Positions 18,660 to 28,054 of a DNA stretch of 64,000 nt are shown here, in pieces; within the stretch, counting starts at the first letter, position 1, and each line of letters starts with the position of its first letter. The stretch comes from a virus. A program made the translations under genes and the position numbers. The stretch is from the IMG/VR virus record IMGVR_UViG_3300030060_005313, positions 1 to 64,000 of that record; one strand, given 5' to 3'. Under the pieces are notes generated by a model, which did not search any database, was not told the DNA's origin, and worked only from the letters and a program-made list of their open reading frames with translations.

Positions 18660-19419
18660 TGTAGTATTTCAAGTAAATATTAAAGGACATAGAGTTAAAG
18701 AAGAGTTTGAGTACTCTACTAAATCTTGGGCAAATTGGTGTAAGAAGAATGATTACTCTCACTTTGTCTTAGAAGAACCAATACAAAACTTAGAATATAT
18801 GAATGCAAACTGGCATAAGTTCTATGTTTTAAGTATGTTAGAAAATGAAGGTATAGACTACGAAAGTGTTTGTATTGTTGATGCAGATACAATAGTTCAT
18901 CCAGATTGTCCTGATTTTTTCGAAATGGTTGGTGATAAATTTGGAGTCGTACAAAGTGATGGTTGTTATGAATGGGTAAATCGTAGTATAGAGAAATATA
19001 GAGAACATTTATTTCCATCAATAGAGCTTAAAACTTGGGAGTATTTTAATAGTGGTTTTATGGTACTGAATAAAAAACACTCAAAGTTTTGTCAAGATGT
19101 CTACAGATTTTATCATAAGAAAAGAGATGAGTTAGTTTACGCACAAAAGACTTTTATGGTAGGCACAGACCAAACACCTATAAATTATTTAACAAGACAG
19201 TTTAATTTGGAGTTAAAATGGTTACCTAATGCCTATAATTTACACGACCCATACAGAAAAAGTTTACTACACATAGACTCTTCGAATTGGTGGCCAGACA
19301 CATTAGACAATTTATTTAACTCTGGTTGGGTTTACCACTTTAATGCGATACCACAGAATCCTATGGGTAGAGATGCTGGTTATTGGATGAAGAGAACATA
19401 TGGGGAGTTATACAAATGA
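18652..19419 (+). CDS. Glycosyltransferase, GT8/GT34-like
   Basis: 255 residues. CIVDADTIVHP (DxD) near residue 80, FNSGFMVLNKKHSKF, and GTDQTPINYL followed by a late HFNA histidine give the layout of retaining GT-A enzymes of the galactosyl/mannosyl transferase type. It overlaps both neighbours by a few bases in the glycan operon. Confidence 0.8.
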   Translation: MNNVVFQVNIKGHRVKEEFEYSTKSWANWCKKNDYSHFVLEEPIQNLEYMNANWHKFYVLSMLENEGIDYESVCIVDADTIVHPDCPDFFEMVGDKFGVVQSDGCYEWVNRSIEKYREHLFPSIELKTWEYFNSGFMVLNKKHSKFCQDVYRFYHKKRDELVYAQKTFMVGTDQTPINYLTRQFNLELKWLPNAYNLHDPYRKSLLHIDSSNWWPDTLDNLFNSGWVYHFNAIPQNPMGRDAGYWMKRTYGELYK

Positions 19420-20327
19420 AAGTAGTATTTTTTTCAGAGAGTCAAATTAATGGTAAGGTGCCACGAGATTTTCCTAATGCAAGAACAGAGTATGCTTGGA
19501 TGATGGCTTTAGATGCTCCACATTACAACATAAACAACATACCAAATAAAAAGTTTGATTTGGGTATTGTTATAATACCAAAGAATAATCCAAACATAGA
19601 TTTAGATTCATTCAGAGAGTGTTGTGATAAGGTCGCAGTAATGCAGGAAGGGCCACATTGGTTCTTCCAAGACTATTCTGTATCGCAACAATTTCATTAT
19701 TTTAATTTACTAATGAGTGCAGATTGGGTTTATTGTCACAACGAAAGCGATGTTCAGTATTTTTTAGGACTTGGTTGTAAAGACATTAGAGTAATGAGAA
19801 GTCTTATGATACCTGAAGGATTAGCACCAAGAAGTGAGTGGGGAAATGACACAATAATTGGTGGTAACTTTGTTAGTTGGTATGGTGGTTTTGATTCATA
19901 TATAGTGGCTAGAGGAATAGGTAATTCTATTTGGGCACCATCTATGGGTAGGAAACAAGAACAAGAAGACATGATAGAAGATATTAGCTATATGTCATAT
20001 ATGAATTGGAGAAATTGGATTACAGCACTTGGTCAGTTTAATATTGGAATTCATTTGATGAGAACACACGCCGCAGGAACATTCGCAATGAATTGTGCAT
20101 TTCATGAGATACCTTGTATTGGTTACAAAGGATTGGACACACAAGAAATACTACATCCATTAACTACAGTAGATGTTGGAGACTTAAAAACTGCAAATGG
20201 AATTGCTAAAAAACTTAGAGATGATGAAAAATTCTATAAATTATGTAGTCACACAATTAGAAAAAGATTTAAAGGGTATTATACAGAAGACGCTTGGAAA
20301 GAAAATTGGAGAGTTACAAATAAATGA
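19416..20327 (+). CDS. Glycosyltransferase-like protein, GT-B type
   Basis: 303 residues from the ATG at 19416, which overlaps the upstream TGA (ATGA); a further upstream ATG at 19383 lies inside the previous gene. It starts with a Rossmann strand (KVVFFSESQ) and carries ADWVYCHNESDVQYF and HLMRTHAAGTFAMN blocks like those of GT-B transferases acting late in glycan assembly. The family assignment is weaker than for its neighbours. Confidence 0.65.
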   Translation: MKVVFFSESQINGKVPRDFPNARTEYAWMMALDAPHYNINNIPNKKFDLGIVIIPKNNPNIDLDSFRECCDKVAVMQEGPHWFFQDYSVSQQFHYFNLLMSADWVYCHNESDVQYFLGLGCKDIRVMRSLMIPEGLAPRSEWGNDTIIGGNFVSWYGGFDSYIVARGIGNSIWAPSMGRKQEQEDMIEDISYMSYMNWRNWITALGQFNIGIHLMRTHAAGTFAMNCAFHEIPCIGYKGLDTQEILHPLTTVDVGDLKTANGIAKKLRDDEKFYKLCSHTIRKRFKGYYTEDAWKENWRVTNK

Positions 20328-21256
20328 AAACATTCTTCAGAATAACCAATAACAAAGTTTATGGTATTCAAAGAGAACACTTAGGATTTCCATCTGATAA
20401 TCCAGCTTACATACCCGATGATTACTTAAATAATAGAGAATTTGTAATTATGAGAACCTGTCATGGTATTGGTGATTGGTGTATAATATCAGCGATACCA
20501 AGACTACTTAAGCAAAAGTATTCTGATTGTAAGGTTTATATACCATCTAGTAAAATGTTAAAAACTCTTTTTGGAGATATGTTAAATAATTGGGGATATG
20601 GTACATTTGATGCTAGTACAATTTCAAAGGTTGTATTTGAAAACAATCCATATGTCGATGATTTTATAGATGAGTATCGTGGTGAGGTTTTTCACGACCA
20701 CTATAAGATATTTGATGTTACTAAAGATGAAGTGCCTCTAACTGAACAAATGATGAGATTCTGGCAATTAAAAGATGAGGAGATGGTTGATACCACACCG
20801 GATTTCTATCCCACAAAAAAAGAGGAAGAATTCAAAATAAAATTTAATTTGGAACATAAGTTAGATAATTATTCTTATATATCAGTTTCATCTACATTTG
20901 AAACCACATCTAACGCTAAGTTATTAATCGACAAAATAAAAGAAAAAGATACAGATAATATGAAATGGTTATACTACGGTGAAGTTCCCCTCAAAGAATC
21001 TAAGTTGAATTTTTTGAATGGGATTGAAATTAAACCTATGAATCTAACCATAAGAGAGCAACAGACTTTGAAGATAAATGCAAACTACAATTTCGGTAAC
21101 GAAACAGGTATGAATCTTTGGACTCCTAAGTACTCAAAAACCTATATCATAGGAAATAAATCATATGGTCCAGTTCATGGTGGTAAGAATGAAGGTAAAC
21201 TAAGAAAGAGACCATTTAAGAGTGGTAATTTCATTAACAAAGTGGAGTATTTATGA
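20324..21256 (+). CDS. GT9-like (heptosyltransferase-fold) protein
   Basis: 310 residues. RTCHGIGDWCIISAIPRLLK matches the Gly-rich first loop of GT9 heptosyltransferase-like enzymes, with NFGNETGMNL near the C-terminus matching their donor site. It may add a sugar in the phage-encoded glycan. It overlaps both neighbours by 4 bases. Confidence 0.7.
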   Translation: MKTFFRITNNKVYGIQREHLGFPSDNPAYIPDDYLNNREFVIMRTCHGIGDWCIISAIPRLLKQKYSDCKVYIPSSKMLKTLFGDMLNNWGYGTFDASTISKVVFENNPYVDDFIDEYRGEVFHDHYKIFDVTKDEVPLTEQMMRFWQLKDEEMVDTTPDFYPTKKEEEFKIKFNLEHKLDNYSYISVSSTFETTSNAKLLIDKIKEKDTDNMKWLYYGEVPLKESKLNFLNGIEIKPMNLTIREQQTLKINANYNFGNETGMNLWTPKYSKTYIIGNKSYGPVHGGKNEGKLRKRPFKSGNFINKVEYL

Positions 21257-21561
21257 GATATTGTTTTGATATTGATGGGACTATATGTACAACAGATTGC
21301 GAGTATGATGATGCTGTACCATATACAGAAGTTATTGAATGGATAAATAAAAAGTATGACGAGGGACATCACATACAACTTTACACATCTCGTGGAACTT
21401 CTTCAGGTATAGATTGGTTTGATTTTACATTAAAACAGATTGAAGGTTGGGGTGTAAAATATAATGGTTTGAAATTAGGTAAACCTGCTTATGACTTATT
21501 TGTAGATGATAGAGCGATGAACAATAAAGATTGGTATAAAAAAGAAGGAATCAAAATTTGA
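21253..21561 (+). CDS. Small HAD-like phosphatase
   Basis: 102 residues. CFDIDGT at 4-10 gives the DxD nucleophile pair, YTSRGT the second motif and DLFVDDRA the third. Short HAD enzymes of this type occur in capsule and LPS loci as sugar-phosphate phosphatases. It overlaps both neighbours by 4 bases. Confidence 0.82.
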   Translation: MRYCFDIDGTICTTDCEYDDAVPYTEVIEWINKKYDEGHHIQLYTSRGTSSGIDWFDFTLKQIEGWGVKYNGLKLGKPAYDLFVDDRAMNNKDWYKKEGIKI

Positions 21562-22508
21562 ACATATTGATTTCTTGTGCAGGTGGCCCAGCAGCCGTTG
21601 GTATAATAAAATCTGTAGCTGAGTTTAATGATAGTACACACAAAGTTGTTGCAATAGATTGTGACGAACTTTCAGTTGGTTTTCATTTGGCAGACAAAAG
21701 TTATGTAGTTCCGTTTTCAGTTGAAGATAATTTTTGGAAGGAAGTTCTCAAAGTTATTAGATATGAGAAAATAGATTTGGTGATACCTACAGGTGATGCA
21801 GACATTGTTCACTTTTCAAAAAACAAAAATGTTTTAAAGAAAATGGGCGTTACTGTTTTTATGTCAGATTATAAGACTATTAAGATTTGTCAAGACAAAC
21901 TTCTCTTTTACAAATATCTTGTTAAGAATGGGTTAGAAAATCTTCTACCTAAAACAACAACAGATTGTAGGAAAATTGATTTACCAATACTTTGTAAGCC
22001 AAAAAGAGGTAGTGGTAGTAGAGGTATAGAATTGTGGGAAACAGAGTCTCAAATAAAGGAGTTGGATAAAATAGAAAATCTACATTACAGTAGTGATTAT
22101 ATATTTCAAGAGTATCTGCCAGGTAATGAATATACAATAGATGTTCTATGTGATTTGAAAGGTGAGATACTATCAATTGTACCAAGACAAAGACTACAGA
22201 TAAAAGCTGGTATATCCTCTAAAGGTAAAATAATCAGAGACAAAATAATAGAAGATAGTTGTAGAATACTCTGTAAAAAACTAGGAGTGAAAGGGCCTGT
22301 TTGTATTCAGATGAAAGAAGATATAAATGGTGTACCAAAGTTTGTGGAAATAAATCCACGTGTAGGTGGTGGTACTTATTTTGCTACTCTTGCAGGTGTT
22401 AACTTTATGAAAATAATTTTGGATATGATGAATAACGATGATATTTATATAGAGGAGCCTGAAGAAATAACGGTTTTAAGATATTACGAAGAGGTTGTAG
22501 TCAAGTGA
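21558..22508 (+). CDS. ATP-grasp ligase
   Basis: 316 residues from a TTG that overlaps the upstream TGA. The N-terminal ILISCAGGPAAVGII is a Rossmann-like pre-ATP-grasp domain. PILCKPKRGSGSRGI and FVEINPRVGGGTYFA are the ATP-binding and metal-binding blocks of carbamoyl-phosphate-synthase-type ATP-grasp enzymes. In glycan loci these attach amino acids or other acids to sugars. The substrate is unknown. Confidence 0.85.
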   Translation: MNILISCAGGPAAVGIIKSVAEFNDSTHKVVAIDCDELSVGFHLADKSYVVPFSVEDNFWKEVLKVIRYEKIDLVIPTGDADIVHFSKNKNVLKKMGVTVFMSDYKTIKICQDKLLFYKYLVKNGLENLLPKTTTDCRKIDLPILCKPKRGSGSRGIELWETESQIKELDKIENLHYSSDYIFQEYLPGNEYTIDVLCDLKGEILSIVPRQRLQIKAGISSKGKIIRDKIIEDSCRILCKKLGVKGPVCIQMKEDINGVPKFVEINPRVGGGTYFATLAGVNFMKIILDMMNNDDIYIEEPEEITVLRYYEEVVVK

Positions 22509-23131
22509 ATAAATTTTTGAATTTAGATAATGTCTTATGTTTATCGCCACATCCTGATGATGTAGAGTATGGTATGTTAGGTAGCATAATTAAACATAAG
22601 GATACTAATTTTCACATAATGGTATTCTCAATTGGTGGTGATTTTGATGTTTCGTCTAATAAGAGTAGACAAACTGAGTGTCAGGTTATTTGGGATAAAT
22701 TGCAGAATGTTACTGGTACTTTTCTATATGATACACATTTATCAGTATTAACAGAGGATGAGCTAGTAAACAAAATAGATAATTTTAATCAGAACACTCA
22801 AATTAAATGGGATGCAATATTCTGTCCACCTAAAGAAGACTCTCACTTTGAACATAAAATGATTAATTCAATAGTACCAGCTTGTGTAAGAAGATTAGAT
22901 TGTGGTATTATAGATTATAGAACACCAAGTACCTTAGAAAATTGGATACCTAATTTATATGTTGAAGTAGACATAGAAGAAAAGTCAGAGTTGTTAAAAT
23001 CATTTGAATCACAATCAAACAAATCATTTTTTAATAAAGGCCCTTTAGAAGTATTCCATACAAATTACAATTGTAAAAAAAGAGGGATAGATTTCGTAGA
23101 AACTTACAGAATAGAGAGACTATATGATTAA
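22505..23131 (+). CDS. PIG-L family N-acetyl-sugar deacetylase
   Basis: 208 residues from a GTG overlapping the upstream TGA. LSPHPDDVEYG is the zinc-binding HPDD motif; HFEHKM supplies the third histidine. PIG-L enzymes remove acetyl groups from GlcNAc-type sugars. It lies next to the CapE/CapF-like genes, so deacetylation of an amino sugar in the same glycan is likely. Confidence 0.88.
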   Translation: MNKFLNLDNVLCLSPHPDDVEYGMLGSIIKHKDTNFHIMVFSIGGDFDVSSNKSRQTECQVIWDKLQNVTGTFLYDTHLSVLTEDELVNKIDNFNQNTQIKWDAIFCPPKEDSHFEHKMINSIVPACVRRLDCGIIDYRTPSTLENWIPNLYVEVDIEEKSELLKSFESQSNKSFFNKGPLEVFHTNYNCKKRGIDFVETYRIERLYD

Positions 23132-24083
23132 CAAAAGAATTATGATTATTGGTGGTACAGGAGCTTTGGGGAAACAACTAACCAAAAGGTGGGAAGTCGG
23201 TAATGAAATACTAATATTTTCTAGAAATGAACACAAGCAAGAGGAAATGAAAAGAACATATCCTAATGCATTATATCGTATCGGAGATGTAAAAGATAAA
23301 GAATCAATACTAAGAAGTATGTATGAGTTTGAACCTAGTGTTATTGTTAATACCGCCGCACTTAAAACAGTTTGGGTTGCACAAGATAATCCATACGAAT
23401 CAATACAGACTAATATCATAGGACATCAGTATCTAATTGATTGTGTTAGGGAATGTAGACATCAAATAGAGTCTCTAATGTTTATATCAACAGACAAAGC
23501 CTGTAGTCCTGTGAATGTGTATGGTATGAGTAAGAGTATAGCAGAACAAATGTATGTGAACTTTGCAAAACAACAATCAGATATTAAGGTTGCACTTTGT
23601 CGTTATGGTAATGTTTTGGATTCAACCGGTTCACTAATACCTGTTTTCAAAGATATGATTGAGAGAGGTGTTCAGAGTTTACCAATTACAAACTATGATA
23701 TGACGAGGTTTTTGATAACTCTGAATGAAGCAATTGATTTGATTGAATGGTCGTATCAATCACCAGATTCACACGGAAAGATAATTGTTCCTAAATTACC
23801 ATCTATGAAAATTGTGGATTTTGCTAGTGCTATTGCAACATCAATGAGTGAATCCGGAATGAAATTCCATAAGATACCAATTAGAGATGGTGAAAAGCTC
23901 CACGAGGAGATGATAAGTTCTATAGAGATGCAGAGAGTAGAGGATACAGAATCAGATAAGTATTTATCAATAGGTTACAGAAGAATCAATGAGGATTACA
24001 ATCACAAACCTTTGAATTCTCAGTATCACCTTATAGATAGTGATGAAGCATTTATGTTTTTAGTTAATAAAGGAGTATTATGA
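23124..24083 (+). CDS. CapE/FnlA-like UDP-GlcNAc 4,6-dehydratase (5-epimerase)
   Basis: 319 residues, extended SDR fold. IGGTGALGKQL is the NAD-binding loop. FISTDKACSPVNVYGMSK holds the active-site STDK and YxxxK. MTRFLITLNEA is the substrate-binding block of the CapD/CapE/PseB group. Followed by a CapF-like gene, it fits the first step from UDP-GlcNAc toward UDP-L-FucNAc or a related 6-deoxy amino sugar. It overlaps both neighbours. Confidence 0.85.
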   Translation: MINKRIMIIGGTGALGKQLTKRWEVGNEILIFSRNEHKQEEMKRTYPNALYRIGDVKDKESILRSMYEFEPSVIVNTAALKTVWVAQDNPYESIQTNIIGHQYLIDCVRECRHQIESLMFISTDKACSPVNVYGMSKSIAEQMYVNFAKQQSDIKVALCRYGNVLDSTGSLIPVFKDMIERGVQSLPITNYDMTRFLITLNEAIDLIEWSYQSPDSHGKIIVPKLPSMKIVDFASAIATSMSESGMKFHKIPIRDGEKLHEEMISSIEMQRVEDTESDKYLSIGYRRINEDYNHKPLNSQYHLIDSDEAFMFLVNKGVL

Positions 24084-25174
24084 AAGTAGGTATTACAGGC
24101 TCTAATGGTTTCATAGGATATCACTTATGGGTTCATCTAAAATATTTAACTAAACCAATCGATGATTTAGAAGTAATCAAATTAAGTAGAGATTTAAAAG
24201 AAGTCGGCAAGTGTGATGTAGTGGTTCATTTAGCAGAAAAGAATAGGGGGGATGAGGATGAGATATACCATAATAACATATCATCTGCAAGTACATTAGC
24301 ATCCACAATGAATGGTAATCAACGAATATTATATGCCTCTTCAATACATGAAGATGATGATTCAGTATTTGGAAGATATAGAAAACAAAATAAAAAGATG
24401 TTTAAGAGTTGGGCAAAATCTACTGGTGGTTCATTTTCGTCATTGAGAATACCTAATGTTTTTGGCCCATTCTGTAAACCAAATTACAACTCTTTCATTG
24501 CAACCTTTTGCCACAAACTAATAAATGATGAGGAGATACAGGCTAACTCTAATGAGGTTGATTTAGTGTACGTTCAAAATCTGTGTAGACAAATTATGGA
24601 AATAATATTGGAGAGAGGTTGTGCAGGATATGAGGAAAGTTACACTATACAATCAGATGTTAGATATAGTGTTCAGTATGTTTACACTAAACTAGCTATG
24701 TTCAAAAAGAGATATGTCGATAATAATATAATACCAGATGTACACAAACCATATAATACATTCGAATTAGATTTATTCAACACATTTAGGTCACACCTAA
24801 CCAACAGACTAATCACTATGAATAGTAATTCAGATGATAGAGGATACTTATCTGAAACTATTAAAACTGATACGGGTGGGCAATCATTCTTTTCAACCAC
24901 CAAACCAGGTTACATCAGAGGACAACATTTTCATATGAGAAAATTAGAAAGATTTTGTGTCTTAAAGGGTAACGCTGATATTAATCTAAGGAAGATTGGA
25001 ACAGATGAAGTAATCACTTACAAAGTTTCAGGTAGTAAAACACAATATATAGATATGCCGTTATTTTACACCCACAATATCACACCATCAGATAACAAAG
25101 AAATAATAACATTATTTTGGACTAATGAATTGTTAGACAAAAATGATACAGATACCTATTGGGAGGATGTTTAA
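24080..25174 (+). CDS. CapF/WbjC/FnlB-like SDR reductase with cupin epimerase domain
   Basis: 364 residues. The N-terminal half is a Rossmann reductase (VGITGSNGFIGYHL). From about 255 a cupin begins: FFSTTKPGYIRGQHFHMRK with the metal-binding histidines, then CVLKGNADI. This two-domain layout is that of CapF, the bifunctional enzyme after CapE in UDP-L-FucNAc synthesis. The third enzyme (CapG, 2-epimerase) is not visible here and might be supplied by the host. Confidence 0.88.
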   Translation: MKVGITGSNGFIGYHLWVHLKYLTKPIDDLEVIKLSRDLKEVGKCDVVVHLAEKNRGDEDEIYHNNISSASTLASTMNGNQRILYASSIHEDDDSVFGRYRKQNKKMFKSWAKSTGGSFSSLRIPNVFGPFCKPNYNSFIATFCHKLINDEEIQANSNEVDLVYVQNLCRQIMEIILERGCAGYEESYTIQSDVRYSVQYVYTKLAMFKKRYVDNNIIPDVHKPYNTFELDLFNTFRSHLTNRLITMNSNSDDRGYLSETIKTDTGGQSFFSTTKPGYIRGQHFHMRKLERFCVLKGNADINLRKIGTDEVITYKVSGSKTQYIDMPLFYTHNITPSDNKEIITLFWTNELLDKNDTDTYWEDV

Positions 25175-25848
25175 TGGGATATTCAATGAGAGAACTCACA
25201 AAAATAGTTCCTTTACTATCAGAACATTCGGATAAAACCGTAATGTGTGAGCTTGGTAACAGTTATATAAAAGGAAAGGAAGTTGTAAATTGGTTATATT
25301 CTCAAGACTTCGAACTTGCACGTGATATACCTATAGGTGGTGAACAACATAATAAAGGTATAGTTTCTAAACATCTTTGGGAAGGAATCGGTTATGAATA
25401 TCTGTCAATAGATATGAATAAATTAGATGGTGCACATTATTTTGATTTAAGAAAGAAACTACCTACCTATCTGAAGAATGATTTTGATATAGTTTTAGAT
25501 ATAGGCACTATAGAACATGTAGACAATCAGTATATGGCTTTTTTTAATGTTGATTATATGACTAAAGTTGGTGGTATAAACATACACTTTTTACCAAAGG
25601 TTGGTACCTGGCCTCAACATTGTAGGTATTATTTTGATACTGATAATTTTGAAAAATTGGCAGACATTTGTGGTTACGATATTTTGAACATATCGGAGGA
25701 ATATCATGATGCAGGTACGTGGATTTTTGCTGCTTTGGTTAAAGGAGATAAAGAATTTCCAACCGAAGAAGAATTTAAAACTGTTGGTATACATTATACA
25801 GATCAGATGTCATTTGATAGAAAAATATATCCGTACGCATATGAATAG
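25174..25848 (+). CDS. Methyltransferase-like protein
   Basis: 224 residues from ATG 25174, in a TAATG overlap with CapF. FDIVLDIGTIEHVDNQY and MTKVGGINIHFLPK resemble the SAM-binding and post-motif region of class I methyltransferases, but the usual first Gly-rich motif is weak (CELGNSYIKG). It may methylate a sugar or may be an inactive relative. Confidence 0.6.
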   Translation: MGYSMRELTKIVPLLSEHSDKTVMCELGNSYIKGKEVVNWLYSQDFELARDIPIGGEQHNKGIVSKHLWEGIGYEYLSIDMNKLDGAHYFDLRKKLPTYLKNDFDIVLDIGTIEHVDNQYMAFFNVDYMTKVGGINIHFLPKVGTWPQHCRYYFDTDNFEKLADICGYDILNISEEYHDAGTWIFAALVKGDKEFPTEEEFKTVGIHYTDQMSFDRKIYPYAYE

Positions 25849-27592
25849 AATAGATTTAAAAAATATAGAAAATGAGTTACTAAAGTGTGAAATTGTTTTA
25901 GATAAATGGGGTAGAATTGCATATGGTGTTAATCAATCTCGAAAGGTACTCTATGATAGAAAGAGAAATCTGTACTACAAAATATTTGATAAAGAATATT
26001 GTCGTAGAGAAAATTTTATAAGAGCTGTTAAAGCTGGTTACTTCGAAGAGGTGGCTCCTGCTCTTCTGTCACTAATAGTAGATGGTGATGATATAGTCGG
26101 TTATATTTGTGAAGGTGGAGAGACATTAACTACACCTAATTCTATTCACATATTACAAGAAAAACTATTAAAGTTGGTAGATAATACTAAACTATTCTAT
26201 TATGATTTAGTGCCACAAAACATAGTCGTAATGAGAAATACTGGAAAACTAAGTCTTATAGATTTAGAGAGTGTATATCATATAGATGAGCTATACAGAA
26301 TAGATAAACACAAAGCTGTGGTAAAACCAGTCGAATATTTTAAAGAATTAGAAAATAAATGGAGAGAAAACATGGATAAGGTTATCAGTTTTATACAACC
26401 TAGTAGAAATAACTTAAAGTATCTAAAGTGGAGTTATGACTCTATCAGAAAGAATTTAGGATACCGACATGAGATATGTTGGGCAGATGATTTCTCTGAT
26501 GATGGAACTTGGGAGTGGATGCAAGAGATTGCAGAAAAGGATAAGAACGTAAAGATACATAGAAACGATGGGCCAACCAGACTAGGACACACAATACTAT
26601 ATGATACGTTAATAAATAATTATGCAACTAATGATATCGTTATGATATATCATGCCGATATGTATGCCTGTCCAAAATTAGATGAAGAGGTTCTCAAACA
26701 TTTGGAACCAGGTAAGGTGGTAAGTGCAACTCGTATAGAACCACCACTACATCCTGATGGGCCAGAAAAGATACTCAAAGACTTTGGTATAGAACCTGAA
26801 GAATTTGATGAGTTTGGTTTGATGAGATTTTTAGACGAGGGAGTGGATTATAGTAAAAAACCCACCAATGGTATATTTGCACCTTGGGCTATATATAAAG
26901 AGGACTTCCAATCAATAGGTGGTCACGACCCATTATATGCACCACAATCAAAAGAAGATTCCGATATATTTAATCGATTCAAATTGAACGGGTATGAGTT
27001 AATTCAGACTTGGAAAGGGTTTGTATATCATATGACTTGTAGAGGTAGTAGATTCAAAGATGGTGCTATGAGAAATCCAGCTGGACAGGTCTTTATGAAA
27101 GGCAGGGAATCATCAGAGTGGTTAGCTCAAAATCTAAGAAGTACTCGTAACTTTATTCGTAAATGGGGCCATATGGTACAACATGACCACCTATTACATC
27201 CTGTTATACCACCAAAATATGATATAGCATTTGTTGCGTATCGTTGTAGTAAAAAGATACTCTATGAATTAGAACCTTGGTGTAATGTTGTATATTTAGA
27301 TTTGAGTGATTCGGATGGTATGGCTGAGTACAAACGAGAAGAACAGCCAAACACATCATTCGAATTAGACGAAAGAATAAAATTGTATGGTAATAGTAAG
27401 ATATCAGAGCTACATGATATTTGTGTCGAATTTGATGCAGATAAACTTACACCAGAAAATTTTCAAACTATTGTAAACCTATCAGCTATAATTCAGAATA
27501 GTGGACAGGTAGGAGTCATGCAGTATGATATATTCAAATTTTTTATAAATTCTTTAGATACATACGAAAAAGATTTAATTTTAGTCAAATAA
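25841..27592 (+). CDS. Protein-kinase-like domain fused to a GT2 glycosyltransferase
   Basis: 583 residues from the ATG at 25841, overlapping the upstream stop; an earlier in-frame ATG lies deep in the previous gene. Residues 1 to about 175 look like a small kinase-like fold: FYYDLVPQNIVV at 119-130 (catalytic-loop D122 and N127) and LIDLES at 139-144 (metal D141). From about 180 a GT2 domain follows, with DDFSDDGTWEWM and IYHADMYA. The kinase-like part may phosphorylate a sugar or lipid. It ends the glycan island. Confidence 0.75.
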   Translation: MNRIDLKNIENELLKCEIVLDKWGRIAYGVNQSRKVLYDRKRNLYYKIFDKEYCRRENFIRAVKAGYFEEVAPALLSLIVDGDDIVGYICEGGETLTTPNSIHILQEKLLKLVDNTKLFYYDLVPQNIVVMRNTGKLSLIDLESVYHIDELYRIDKHKAVVKPVEYFKELENKWRENMDKVISFIQPSRNNLKYLKWSYDSIRKNLGYRHEICWADDFSDDGTWEWMQEIAEKDKNVKIHRNDGPTRLGHTILYDTLINNYATNDIVMIYHADMYACPKLDEEVLKHLEPGKVVSATRIEPPLHPDGPEKILKDFGIEPEEFDEFGLMRFLDEGVDYSKKPTNGIFAPWAIYKEDFQSIGGHDPLYAPQSKEDSDIFNRFKLNGYELIQTWKGFVYHMTCRGSRFKDGAMRNPAGQVFMKGRESSEWLAQNLRSTRNFIRKWGHMVQHDHLLHPVIPPKYDIAFVAYRCSKKILYELEPWCNVVYLDLSDSDGMAEYKREEQPNTSFELDERIKLYGNSKISELHDICVEFDADKLTPENFQTIVNLSAIIQNSGQVGVMQYDIFKFFINSLDTYEKDLILVK

Positions 27593-27608
27593 ATATATAT
27601 ATATTATT

Positions 27609-27842
27609 ATGATGTATTACATATTATTCAACGAAAAGTCTGAAGACTTATGGGATGAAAACACATTAGGTGAGGAGTCTTTCGGTACTTTTTACACAGG
27701 ATTAGGTTATATTGCGTTAAATAAAATCGTACAAACAGAACCAGAGTTATTAGCCAGAATTAAGATTAAGGACGAGAAGGGAAGGGATTATTCGGTAACA
27801 GAATTCCTAGATAGTTTACAAAAATGGAAAATAATCACTTGA
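27609..27842 (+). CDS. Small hypothetical protein
   Basis: 77 residues, acidic and helical, no family recognised. The ATG at 27609 or 27612 follows an AT-only stretch with no clear ribosome site; GLGYIALNKIV is its most hydrophobic segment. The next promoter overlaps its end. Confidence 0.65.
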   Translation: MMYYILFNEKSEDLWDENTLGEESFGTFYTGLGYIALNKIVQTEPELLARIKIKDEKGRDYSVTEFLDSLQKWKIIT

Positions 27843-27871
27843 CTTTATCAAATATTATGTGTAGCTTAAGG
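27839..27871 (+). promoter_or_regulatory. TTGACT/TAGCTT phage promoter before 27881
   Basis: TTGACT at 27839-27844 and GTAGCTTAAGGAG starting 22 bases later; the end of the promoter merges into the AAGGAG ribosome site of the next gene. Confidence 0.72.
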
Positions 27872-27880
27872 AGTTATTAA

Positions 27881-28054
27881 ATGGCTAAATATGACTATTA
27901 TGAAGACCTAGAAGAACAGGCGTATCAAGACAGTATAACACCCAAGAAAAAACCAAAAAAACAAAAAAAGAATTGGAGTGAAGATGTATCCAAAAAAAAG
28001 TTTGATTATCGTAAAAAAGATAATAAGTACAGTAATAATCCTAAACGTATTTAA
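27881..28054 (+). CDS. Small basic Lys-rich protein
   Basis: 57 residues: an acidic, Tyr-rich first 20 residues, then a run of Lys (TPKKKPKKQKKNW) and a basic tail. It has its own promoter and an AAGGAG site. Its last 71 bases also encode the start of the following lipoprotein in another frame. The function is unknown; nucleic acid or membrane binding is possible. Confidence 0.7.
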   Translation: MAKYDYYEDLEEQAYQDSITPKKKPKKQKKNWSEDVSKKKFDYRKKDNKYSNNPKRI

